From Asterias amurensis (taxonomy: Eukaryota; Echinodermata; Asteroidea; Forcipulatida; Asteriidae): a DNA stretch of 64,000 nt. Positions 37,001-46,723 of the stretch are shown in pieces; the stretch's first letter is position 1, and the number at the start of each line of letters is the position of its first letter. The position numbers and the translations under genes are program-made. Below the pieces are notes generated by a model. It was not told where the DNA came from and searched no databases. It saw only the letters and a list, made by a program, of their open reading frames with translations. The stretch spans positions 2,852,001 to 2,916,000 of the forward strand of contig NC_092650.1 of assembly GCF_032118995.1 (NCBI RefSeq). The letters are read 5' to 3'.

Positions 37001-40000
37001 TTATGCACCTGTTGCATTTGTTTTCAAAAAATGTGCAGTAGTACGCTGTCAACAGTAATTCTTTCAACTGTGGGACGAGGGGTGGATTTCACAAAGAGTT
37101 GAGACTGGTCTTATCTTGAATATAGGATGAGTAACTCGTTCTAACTTAGGACAGTCCTAAGTTAGGACTATATTTGTAAAACCTTTCTTGGTGACAAGTA
37201 ATGGGGGGAGGTTGATGGTATAAAACATTGTGAGAAACGGCTCCCTCTGAAGTGCCATAGTTTTTGAGAAAGAAGTAATTTTCCATGAATTTGATTTTGA
37301 GACCTCAGATTTAGAACTTGAGGTCTCGAAATCAAGCATCTAAAAGCACACAACTTGTGGGACATGGGTGTTTTTTCTTTCATAGTTATCTCGCACTCCG
37401 ACGACCAATCAAGCTCAACTTTCACAGGTTTGTTACTTTATGCATATGTTGATAAACACCAAGTGAGAAGACTGGTCTTTGACAATTACCAATAGTGTCC
37501 AGTGTCTTTAACCTTTGACCTGTGGATTAATGTGTTCGGGTTCTCTCTACCTTTCCCCCTAGGATGGTGGTGAGTTGGCGTTTATATCAGTGTGCCTTCA
37601 CAATCATGGATTAATACAAAGATGTACGCAAGGATCACAAGAGAGGTATGCACACATCTTTTTTAGTATTTTTTTATTTTATTTGCAAGGCAAAAAAACA
37701 ACTCCTATTCACAAAGCTGCCTTACTCCACACCAAAACCGACCATTTAGGATTGGTTTAAATAAATTCCTCAGAACGTGTTAGCAAAGAGTGGAGATTGG
37801 GTTATGAAGCAGGAGCTTAAAGACACTGGACACTATTGGTAATTACTCAAAATAATTGTTTTAGCATAAAAACTTACTTGGTAACAAGCAATGGAGAGCT
37901 GTTGATAGTATAAAACATTGTGAGAAACGGCTCTCTCTGACGTGACAGAGTTTTTGAGAAAGAAGTTATTTCCCACTAAAATATTTGAATTTGATTTTGT
38001 GACCTCATAATTTGATTTTGAGGTCCCGAAATCAAGCATCTGAAAGCACGCTTTGTGTGACAATGGTGTGTTTTCTTCCATGATTATCTCGCAATTTCGA
38101 CAACCGATTGAGTTCAAATTTCACAGGTTTGTTATTTTGTGCATATGTTGAGATACACCAAGTGAGAAGACTGGTCTTTGAAAATTACCAAAGATGTCCA
38201 GTGTCTTTAAGGGACGAAGGACAATGATGGATTTCTGTGCAAGTCTTATGTCAATAAGGTGAGGTTTGCTTAACACCATGTGAATAACTCTATTGAGTAG
38301 TGTTAGTTCTGAATCGTTAACAACCAGTTCTTTGCAGAACCAACACTACCCAAAAGGTTTTTCACATGGTGTTACCGAAAACCTCTCTTAGTTATACTTC
38401 CACAATGCAAAGTTTCAAATTCTTCTGAAAGACACTGGACACTATTGGTAATTGTCAAAGACCAGTGTTCTCACTTGGTGTATCTCAACATATACATAAA
38501 ATAACACACCTGTGAAAATTTGAGCTCAATCGGTTGTCGAAGTTGTGAGATAATAATAAAAGAAAAAACACCCTTGTCACACTAAGTTGTGTACTTTAAG
38601 ATGGTTGATTTCGAGACCTCTAATTCTAAACTTGAGGTCTCGTAATCAAATTCGTAGAAAATTACTTCTTTCTCGAAAACTATGGCACTTCAGAGGGAGC
38701 CGTTACTCACAATGTTTTGTACCATCAACCTCTCCCCATTACTCGTTTCCAAGTGAGGTTTTATGCTAATAATTATTTTGAGTAATTACCAATAGTGTCC
38801 ACTGCCTTTAAATAAATACTGTTCATGTTATTTGTTACTAAATAAAATCTATTAACTTGTCATTCAGGATTTGTGATTTGATAAATGTACCAGTAGGTGT
38901 TAGTTTGTTTTTCTTCTTCTGTGATTTAATTTGATTGTCTTTTTTCTTTCTTGGAGTAGAATATGCAGTCTACCTTCCTGCCGGCCCAAACCTGACGATA
39001 TTGACCCAAATTATGGTGAGTTTTAAAGGAACAGGCTGCCTTGGATCGGACGTGTTGGTCTATAAAAAGCGTTTGTAACCGTTTTTTTAATAAAATGCAT
39101 ATGGCTGGAAAGATGTTTTAAAAGTAGAATACAATGATCCACACAAATATGCCTCGAAATTGCGTGGTTTTCCATTTACTGTCTGAACTAACACGGTCGG
39201 CCATTTATGGGAGTCAAAAATTTGACACCCGTAAATGGCCGACCGTGTTAGTCGACGAGGGAAAAGGAAAACCGTGCAATTTCGAGGCATGTTTGTGTGG
39301 ATCATTGTATTCTACTTTTACAACATCTTTCTACCCATATGCATTTTATAACAAACAGTTACAAACGCTTTTCAACGACCAACTCGATCGATCCAAGGCT
39401 ACGTGTTCCTTTAATCATTATTACATCTAAGAGAGGTTTGCAGTAACACCATGTGATTATCTCTTTTTGAGAAGTGTTGGTTCTGAAAAGAACCGGTGGC
39501 TAAAGAGTCGTTAACCACAGGTTATTTTCAGTACTCAAAAAGAGATATTCACAAGGTGTTACTGCACACCTCTTTTAGTTATACTTCAGCGATGCAAATT
39601 TTCAAATCCTACTCACAGTTCATCATTCTATGAAGAGGAAGAAGGGACAAGATCCTAAATGGGAATCGTATAAAAATGTAGAATTCTCTTCATTTCTTTG
39701 TTATCGCATGACACAGAATGCAATTCGTAGCAAAGTGAAAGCAATTTCAACCTAAGAATTAATGTAATCTGCAGCAAAGCTAAAGCAATTTTCACCAAAT
39801 ACAAATAAATGCAACATGCAGAAAGGTTTAAAGCAGTTTAAGCCAAAAAATAAATGTAATGTGTAGCCAAGTTTGAAGTAATTAGAAACAAAATTTAATG
39901 CAATTTACAGCAGTGCGAAAGCAATTTCAACCAATGCCTTTACTGATATTGATTTGAATCTTTCACACTGTCTAGCACCTTGAACGGAGTCTAGCGTCTG

Positions 40001-43000
40001 TTGATTGTAACAGAAGACAACAACCTTTAGAGAAATACTACTCTACTTTATGTTGACGTTCAATGTCTGGAATTTCACACTTCATCCCAGCCAGACTGGA
40101 GTAAAATTACAAGTCAATATTGAAATGGCTTAAATTTCACTCAGAAAAAAAACTATGTCTTTTGTGGCACTTTGGAAAGTGTTTACCAAGACAGCTTGAA
40201 GTGGTCACTGTGTGATTCGGAATCCCTTAGGAACAGAATTTTATCTTGGAGTAGCCATCTTGGGTTTTTTTTCCTGACAATAAAAAACAATAATCTTTAA
40301 TTTTTTATATCTCTCAATGACTCGGGGTGAATCTGAAAAGAACCGTTGGTTTTGTCTCCTGGATAATTCTCCAGAAGATGATCAGAGCATACTGATCGAA
40401 GCCAACATGTTTTTTTTTTTTTAGAACCACCCTAACTTAATGAGAGATATTCATTACATGGTGTTACCGCAAACTTTTCCATATCGTATGCCCACTATGC
40501 AAAGTTTCAAATCCTACTTCAAGCAATCGCACAACATCGATAAACAGTATTGTCCAAAGGCCCACACTTCGTGTATCACAACTTATCTATAAATAACAAA
40601 CCTGTGAAAATTTAGGCTCAATCGATCATCGGAGTCGGCAGAAAGTAACGGGAAAACCCACCCTTGTTTCCGCACATTTCGCAGTGTTATGACATGTGTT
40701 TAAAATAAATCCGTTATTCTTGATATTGAGAATTGATAATTGTTTTAATGTTTTCTCAAAAAGTAAAGCATTTCAAGGAATAATATTTCAAGGGATGTTG
40801 AAACCAATACCTTCTGTAAACCCTCCTGTAAGGTATTTGTAAATCTGTATACTTTTAATTTTTGCTCTGTTCAGAAAGTGTCCAATGGCTTTAAAGGCAG
40901 TGGACACTATTGGTAATTGTCAAAGACTAGCCTTCGCAGTTGGTGTATCTCAACATATGCTTAAAATAATAAGCCTGTGAAAATATGAGCTCAATCGTTC
41001 ATAGAAGTTGCGAGATAATAATGAAAGAAAAATAACCCTTGTCACACGAAGTTGTGTGCTTTCAGATGCTTGATTTCGAGACCTCAAGTTCTGTTAATCT
41101 GAGGTCTCGAAATCAAATTCGTGGAAAATTACTTCTTTCTCAAAAACTATGGCACGTCAGAGGGAGCCGTTTCTCACATCGTTTATACCATCAACCTCTC
41201 CCCATTACTCTTCACCAAGAAAGTTTTATGGCAATAAATAAGAAATATTCAGTCTGAGATGTGGGAGGAAAACCCCAATGGGCAAGATCGACCTTGATTG
41301 TCATCTTGCATGGCTAGTTTCTTCTCCTCTCTTTACTACAAATAATTGATGATTTGTATGTGTCGTTTAATTGACAGGTTTACATGACTTCACGTGTATT
41401 GTGGAGCTACGAAATCAGCGCAGCAATTTCTGGGGACAACAGTTCAAGAATGTGCATTGCTCCGAGCAAAATAGAGGTACAGCCATGATTTATACTATAT
41501 TTCTGCTTTCGATCTCCAATTCTGTGTAAAGATTTGCTATTTTGGCAGGAGTCTGTGGTGTCCTTCTTTTTTAACAGGTTGATGGTGTAATATGTGATAA
41601 TTTGTTTTAATAATTCAATACATCCCGTGCCCTTCAGATTATCCTGTGCTAGGCCTTGAGACTCACCACCTGCTTCTGTTGTTGTACCCCATTTAGCCCA
41701 GTCTTTCAAAATTCAGAATTCATACGAATTCCGATGAACATGCCCCCTGCTCACAATTTATGAAATCTAGCTAAAGTTTATTACTACTGGCTTCTTGTTC
41801 ACTTGAGTACTGTCAAACGGACAGAAAATCAAAACAAAAAGTATTTGTACTGAGTGCATCCATGGAAAGCAGTGGTGGGGGCTGATCAGAGTTTACCCTC
41901 ATTAAAGACCGTGGACACTATTGGTAATTTCTCAATATAATTATGGTAATGAGTAATGGGGAGAGGTTGATAGTATAAAACATTGTGAGAAACAGCTCCC
42001 TCTGAAGTGACGTAGTTTCGAGAAAGAAGCAATTTTCCACGAATTTGATTTCAAGACCTCAGATTTAGAATTTGAGGTCTCGAAATCAAGCATCTGAAAG
42101 CACACAACTCCGTGTGACCATGGTGCGACAAAGGTGTTTTTTCTTTCATTATTATCTCGCAACTTCGACGACCGATTGAGCTAAAATTTTCACAGGTTTG
42201 TTATTTCATGCATATGTTGAGATACACCAACTGTGAAGACGAGTCTTAGACAATAACCAATGGTGTCCAGTGTCTTTAAAGATGAATGTTTAAAAACAAA
42301 ACAAAAATGATTCTTGCTATGACATATTTCTTCACTGTTTTTCTTTAAACCGTCAGATGGAAGATTTATAAGGTTAATTCCAGTCAGACCTGATGTCATG
42401 AGTGATCATTCTTTCACTTCTAAAAAGCTTCAATTACCATGGAAATCAGATTTATTCAAAGGAATAGTGCAGGTAAGCAGTGACTGAAATTGTTGGGTGC
42501 GCAGTGTTTTAATGTTTTAGCAGTAATTTTAGTCTTATTTGCAGCTGTTTTCACCAAGATTTCTTACTAGTATACTTCTGAAAACCCTCTGTGTTTTTAT
42601 CATTAATTTTTTTGTTGCCTCGAATAAATCATAAAACAGTTATTATTAATAAGGACTGGGAAGTCTTTTAAGGCACTGGGGTGGATTTCACAAAGGTAGT
42701 TCTAACTTAGGACTAGTCCTAGGTAATGCTAAGAGATAGGACTGGTCCTAAGTTAGGACCAGTAACTCATCCTAACTTAGGACTGGTCCTATCTCTTAGC
42801 ATTGCCTAGGACTAGTCCCAAGTTAGGACTACCTTTGTGAAATCCACCCCTGGACACCTTTGGTAATTGTCAAAGACCAGTCTTTTCACTTGGTGTATCT
42901 CAACATATGCACAAAATAACAAACCTGTGAAAATTTGAAATCAATCGGTCGTCGAAATTGGGAGATTATTATGGAAGAAAAAACACCCTTGTCTCACAAA

Positions 43001-44880
43001 GATGTGTGCTTTCATGCTTGATTTTGAGACCTGAAGTGTGAGGTCTCGAAATCAATTCAAATATTTTACTGAGAAATTACTTCTTTCTCAAAAACTGTGT
43101 TACTTCAGAGGGAGCCATTTCTCACAATGTTTTATACTACCAACAGCTCTCCATTGTTTGTTACCAAGTAAGTTTTTATGCTAACAATTATTTGAGTAAT
43201 TACCAATAGTGTCCACTGTCTTTGAAGCCCATGTGTACATGTAGACAAGCCTTTTTTTTACTCAATAAAATGTTCCTACTTGTTTCCTAAGGACCAAATA
43301 TCATGCCTATGCATGTGAACAATTTTGACACCAAATCATCTTCAAATAACCTAGGCCCAATGTCATAGAGCTTCTAAGCACAACAATTTGCTTAGCATGA
43401 AATTTTTGCCTTGATAAATTAGGATTACCAACCAAACAACAGCTGAATACCAGTAACAAGCAGTATGCAACAAATGGAATGGGAGACTTTTGGGACGCTT
43501 GGTGGCAGCAGACTTACCAGGTAAAATCCATTGTTCTCGGTAATGTGCGCAGGCTCAGAACTACGTCAACAATGGAAAGTTACCTGGTAAGTCTGCTGCC
43601 ACATAGCGTTCCAAAGTCTCCCATTGGTTGGTAATCCTGTTTTTATCAAGGAAGAAGTTTTATGCTAAGCAAATTGTTGTGCTATAAAGCAGCTCTATGA
43701 AATTGGGCCCAGATCTTGGCTTAAACTTTGTCTGAGCGGTGTATGGAGAATCAGGTGGAACGGAGTTCCTTGCATGAGTAGAATTAATTTTTTTTTTTTG
43801 TGACACTCTGGTTGTCTACATTTAAGCTAACTAAGTTTTGTATAATCTTGACAGGATTTCTGCATCTTGGATGTAACGTTACATGATGAATTCCTTCAAC
43901 CTTTCTGGTGCATCAGGTCAGAGACGAAATTTTACTTTTTTTTTTTCTATCTTCGTTTTCTCCTATAATTAAAGTAATAATGGTTATATTAAAAAAGCGC
44001 CTTTCACAAATGTTCGTACACGAGCATCTACAAATAAACACAATCATTTTTTTTTTTAATTAAAAAAATCAAAAAGTTTATTAATAAAGTTTATTAAATT
44101 TGTTATTTACAGTTGCCCAGTTGCTGTCAAAGAAGCGCAGGGAACAATTGGTAAGTATTGGCATTTCCATTTTTAAAAGTTAAAAATCAAAATAATAAAT
44201 ATCTTCTTACACTATTTCTATTTCCTTACAAAGAAAGAATTAGTTGATTAATTTTCAGCCGGCCTGAAAATTCATATTTCAAAATCCCCTTTTTCAGCAT
44301 GAATGCTCATTTGCCTTTTTTTTATTTATAGTAAACTACAGCTACGATGGTGAACCATACTTGATTCAACACAATAGAGAAAAAGGCTCAGTGCAAGTGC
44401 GTATGGTTTGGGTAAGTTCTTTAAAATATTTGGATGTAGAAGCAGATTTGGCAACATAGTTAGTAGGATTATTCAGTTACACCTAGTTTATTCAAGGGTT
44501 TTAAAACCTTTTGTAGATCAAGTTTTTGGCCACGACATGAATCCGTAGAAGTTTCAGCTTCATTAGGCGTCCAGTTTTTGAGAAGAAAAAAAGTGAAAAT
44601 CACAGAGCAATTTTTTCAGGAGAGTCACGTAAATCTATTGTACATGCTAGTTTGTGCATTTTTTTTTCCTCTTTTCTCAAAAACTTCTGCCCTTCAGCAA
44701 GTAATTTTTTTAGGGGGAGCTTTCTACCCCAAAATTACCCAAACCATGCCCAAACCCTTTAATTCCTAAATGTTTTTGGTTTGATTGTAGGATCAAAGCC
44801 GAGACCAGTTTGCTGTTATAGGTGTCTTTCTTGATGTTTCAATGGATGCTATAAATGATTGGTTCACAACAAACTACTGA
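31093..44880 (+). CDS. FBXO15: F-box only protein 15 (SCF substrate receptor)
   Basis: Predicted substrate-recognition subunit of an SCF (SKP1-CUL1-F-box) ubiquitin ligase. Fifteen exons: 31093-31199, 31947-32147, 32688-32792, 33856-33978, 34540-34632, 35095-35301, 36118-36253, 37563-37645, 38960-39015, 41378-41476, 42357-42472, 43855-43916, 44113-44150, 44332-44411, 44791-44880. All have GT/AG ends, phases agree, and the sum is 531 residues, close to the roughly 510 of human FBXO15. The N terminus is basic and low in complexity. The F-box (about residues 104-145) reads LPEEVLFQLMSYLPASSL, then CVCKKWHHLANDK and LWRSLY. C-terminal landmarks matching remembered human FBXO15 are NPYTQLPD, LGITWELVLK, GLHDFTCIVELRN, LPWKSDLFKGIV, DVTLHDEFLQPFWC and AINDWFTTNY before the stop. 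The start follows a short leader with no upstream in-frame alternative noticed. Introns hold many MITEs, a LINE end, a SINE and a tRNA-like element. Confidence 0.9.
31407..31536. mobile_element. Short palindromic MITE
   Basis: CCGTATGGCGCCACCACTTT at left and GGTGGTGGCGCCATACGGAA at right; in FBXO15 intron 1. Confidence 0.6.
32264..32391. mobile_element. Family C fragment, left arm
   Basis: TTAAAGGGTTTGGGTACA start, stops at GGTGTGGTAGTTTT and runs on into a family A fragment. Confidence 0.6.
32404..32623 (+). mobile_element. Family A fragment, right part
   Basis: From AAAACATTGTGAGAAACGG to the TTAA at the right; the left tip is missing. Confidence 0.65.
33316..33545 (-). mobile_element. 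3' end of a non-LTR retrotransposon (LINE, RTE-like)
   Basis: Read on the minus strand the frame gives GHPNRGRRKMSYSDTITRDT, then a segment with MRDKATWHHFIKA, the layout of the C-terminal tail of LINE reverse transcriptase proteins (GRP...RDT...DR..W). It ends in a (TGA)n run at 33317-33335, the kind of short tandem tail used by RTE-type LINEs. It lies in FBXO15 intron 3, antisense to the gene, and is 5' truncated. Confidence 0.55.
34735..35032 (-). mobile_element. Family A MITE, diverged
   Basis: Tips AGGCACTGTACACATTTAG and ACCAATAGTGTCCAGTGCCT; TTAA flanks lost. Confidence 0.65.
35404..35593 (+). mobile_element. Inverted-repeat element enclosing a tRNA-like sequence
   Basis: 22-bp inverted ends beginning ATGATTTTGGGGGTTGAACA enclose a tRNA-like cloverleaf (see 35494-35566). 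It lies in FBXO15 intron 6. Confidence 0.55.
35494..35566 (+). tRNA. tRNA-like sequence (probably not a functional tRNA)
   Basis: The acceptor arms GGCTAGA and TCTAGTC pair, the D arm GCTC..GAGC is intact, and there is a T loop TTCAAAT. The anticodon loop would be ACATTAA with ATT at 34-36, but position 33 is C instead of the near-universal U, and there are mismatches in the anticodon and T stems. With its inverted-repeat flanks it looks like part of a repeat. Confidence 0.3.
35795..36081. mobile_element. Family C-like foldback MITE
   Basis: AGGGTTTTGATACC at left and ATCCAAACCCCTTT at right; inner block GCACCTCAGCAAGTAATA. Confidence 0.6.
36254..36815. mobile_element. Family J2 palindrome interrupted by a SINE
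   Basis: AAGGCCGTGTCAGAATCAAC at left and AATTCAGACACAGCCTAAG at right; the SINE at 36288-36702 lies inside. Confidence 0.55.
36288..36702 (+). mobile_element. tRNA-derived SINE, near full length
   Basis: tRNA-like head (GTGGCCGAGTGGTTAAGAG; GGGTTCGAATCCC), conserved body, and a (TTA)n tail at about 36678-36700. It interrupts a palindromic J2 element; AGCTGTGG before and AGCTATGG after may be the target duplication. Located in FBXO15 intron 7. Confidence 0.75.
37079..37170. mobile_element. Family E fragment
   Basis: GGGGTGGATTTCACAAAGAG start; the right end is replaced by a family A fragment. Confidence 0.55.
37171..37511 (+). mobile_element. Family A MITE, left tip missing
   Basis: Begins inside the element at AAACCTTTCTTGG and ends at TTAA; central palindrome intact. 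Confidence 0.75.
37817..38210 (+). mobile_element. Family A MITE
   Basis: TTAA on both sides, full length. Confidence 0.8.
38262..38420. repeat. Family L repeat
   Basis: Mirrored AACACCATGTGAATA and TTCACATGGTGTTACC with CAAAGTTTCAAAT at the right. Confidence 0.45.
38429..38811 (-). mobile_element. Family A MITE
   Basis: Right TTAA intact, left flank GAAA; central palindrome intact. Confidence 0.8.
39023..39414. mobile_element. Family D foldback MITE
   Basis: TTAA flanks; arms meet around GGCCATTTATGGGAGTCAAA. Begins eight bases after an FBXO15 donor. Short frames on both strands read alike because the element is a palindrome. Confidence 0.8.
39426..39612. repeat. Family L repeat
   Basis: GGTTTGCAGTAACACCATGT at left and AAGGTGTTACTGCACACCTC at right. 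Confidence 0.45.
39717..39940. repeat. Degenerate ~45-bp tandem array
   Basis: Five units of the pattern AATGCAATNTGCAGCAAAG then AAAGCAATTTCAACC, in FBXO15 intron 9. Confidence 0.6.
40365..40680. repeat. Hairpin motif, family L and family A fragments
   Basis: 40370-40400 has the GATGATCAGAGCATACTGAT hairpin also seen at 3608 and 53580; 40430-40530 has TGGTGTTACCGCAAAC of family L; 40545-40680 matches the family A fragment at 20330. Confidence 0.4.
40891..41240 (-). mobile_element. Family A MITE, right tip missing
   Basis: Left TTAA and tip intact; stops near AAGTTTTATGGCAATAA. Confidence 0.75.
41902..42279 (+). mobile_element. Family A MITE
   Basis: TTAA on both sides; central palindrome intact. 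Confidence 0.8.
42668..43220 (-). mobile_element. Family A MITE interrupted by family E
   Basis: The left tip TTAAGGCACTGG is separated from the rest by a family E palindrome; the right tip ends GTCCACTGTC. Confidence 0.75.
42679..42849. mobile_element. Family E palindrome
   Basis: GGTGGATTTCACAAAGGTAG at left mirrors CTACCTTTGTGAAATCCACC at right. Confidence 0.75.
43354..43710. mobile_element. Family F foldback element interrupted by family G
   Basis: Left arm GGCCCAATGTCATAGAGC, right arm ending GAAATTGGGCCC; family G lies at 43479-43626. Confidence 0.7.
43479..43626. mobile_element. Family G palindrome
   Basis: GGTGGCAGCAGACTTACCAG at left and CTGGTAAGTCTGCTGCCACA at right; inner CCATTGTT and AACAATGG. 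Confidence 0.75.
44491..44762. mobile_element. Family C-like foldback MITE
   Basis: AAGGGTTTTAAAACC at left, CCCAAACCCTTTAA at right; in the last FBXO15 intron. Confidence 0.6.
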
Positions 44881-44914
44881 CGAATTAGTATCCACTATCA
44901 TCAATACACTACCT

Positions 44915-45137
44915 GGGCCCAATTTCATAGAGCTGCTAAGCACAAAAGTTTGCTTAGCGTGAAATTTCTTCCTTGATAAAAACAGGATTACCAACCAAAT
45001 TTTCAAATGTTGCGTATTGCTAGTTACTGGTATTGAGCTGATGTTTGCTAATCCTGGTTGGTAATCCTGTTTGTATCAAGGAAAGAATTTCATGCTTAGC
45101 AAATTTTTGTGCTTAGCGGCTCTATGAAATTGGGCCC
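44915..45137. mobile_element. Family F foldback element
   Basis: GGGCCCAATTTCATAGAGCT at left and its mirror at right; just after the FBXO15 stop. Confidence 0.8.
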
Positions 45138-45143
45138 TGGTTC

Positions 45144-45533
45144 TTAAAGACACTGGACACTATTGGTAATTACTCAAAATAAAATATTAGCATAACACCT
45201 TTCTTGGTAATGAGTAATGGGGAGAGGTTGATGGTATAAAACATTATGAGAAACGGCTCCCTCTGAAGTGAAGTAGTCTTCGAGAAAGAAGTCATTTTCC
45301 ACGAATTTGATTTCAAGACCTCAGATTTAGAATTTGGGGTCACAAAATCAAGCATCTGAAAGCACACAACTTCGTGTGACAAGGGTGTTTTTTTTTCTTT
45401 CATTATTATCTCGCAACTTTGCTGACCAATTGAGCTCACATTTTCACAGGTTTGTTATTTTATGCAAATATAGAGATACACCAAATGAGAAAACTGGTCT
45501 TTGACAATTACCAATAGTGTCTAGAGTCTTTAA
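45144..45533 (+). mobile_element. Family A MITE
   Basis: TTAA on both sides, directly next to the family F copy. Confidence 0.8.
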
Positions 45534-45719
45534 AAGCACTCACTGGAGACATTTGGGAGAATCTACTTCGATCTGTGCCCTTAGGAAATCCCTGAGTATG
45601 AACTATCAAAAGAAAAATATTATAAGACTCCAAAGATTATCTATCTTGTACATTTATGTTTTTTAATTTGTATACATTTGTTTCTTTTCTACATTGTGTG
45701 TGCTTTTAAGAGAGAAAAG

Positions 45720-45976
45720 TTGTAATATATTAACAATTTATATTTTCTGCCTTAATGGTAAAATTAACTCTTTCTGTGCCTGGACAAATATTTATATGCC
45801 CATGATGCAGGTTTTTTTTTTTTTTTTTCAAAAGGTTGCATAAAGTAATTGTAATATATTAACAATTTATATTTTCTGCCTTAATGGTAAAATTAACTCT
45901 TTCTGTGCCTGGACAAATATTTATATGCCCATGATGCAGGTTTTTTTTTTTTTTTTCAAAAGGTTGCATAAAGTAA
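45720..45976. repeat. Two-unit tandem duplication (~129 bp each)
   Basis: 45720-45848 and 45849-45976 are nearly identical, differing mainly in a T run. Between FBXO15 and the Rab 3' end. Confidence 0.9.
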
Positions 45977-46723
45977 TTGTGATCAGAACCAGAGAAAATA
46001 TCAATTCATCAGTATTCCAGCTGAATTTTTGTGCCAAAATGGATTTTATTTGCTACCTTTTGTCAATTTTAGGGTACTGATTTTTAAAAAGTTAGGTACC
46101 ATTTTGGGGGGTATCCAGAGAAGACACATTTGACCTTTTTGTTTAATACTTAGAAAACATTTTCGACAGAACAACCATGGAGTTATTGTGACTTCTGATA
46201 ATTTATCAAATCAATCTGTCACTACAATTTTAATTAATTGTGAGTAAACATCAAACGCTGAGAGTGATATTATTTTAACCCAAATAGGTCTGGAATAACG
46301 ATCCAGTCCTTTGTTTAAAAAAACACTAACTTGAATTCAAGATAATGGAAACATATTCTTCAAGTACTAGAAACTTAAAACATTCCTTCAAACATTTCAA
46401 GTTTGTTTCAATAAAAGTTCTTTATCATATTATCAGATATACTGTTTCTTTGATAAACATTTCTCTGGAATTTGTAACTTAGATTCAACACCGAAGGGTT
46501 CTGGTTCACACGCTCTCCCCTGGTTTTACCACTTACCCCTACTACAGAGCAGGGGCGACTTTTTTTGCCCGGGGTATGCCCATTTGCCGGAACAGACCGG
46601 GGGTAAAGCTATCATAGTGTGTGTGAAAAGGTTGGTCGTTATTCCCTGAGGTCAACCTGGGAATACAGTTGGGGACTAGCCTTGAGAACAGAGTAGTGTG
46701 AACAGGACTGTACTTCAATAGTA
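45977..46723. other. Spacer between convergent genes
   Basis: 46505-46710 may be a MITE with GTTCACAC...GTGTGAAC ends. Otherwise nothing recognised. Confidence 0.35.

Noticed and set aside
39087-39430. Frames on both strands starting MIHTNMPRNC, also at 52619-53073
   Set aside because: They arise because family D is a near-perfect palindrome; not a gene family.
45720-45976. Possible CRISPR-like or satellite array
   Set aside because: Only two units, no spacers; a simple tandem duplication.
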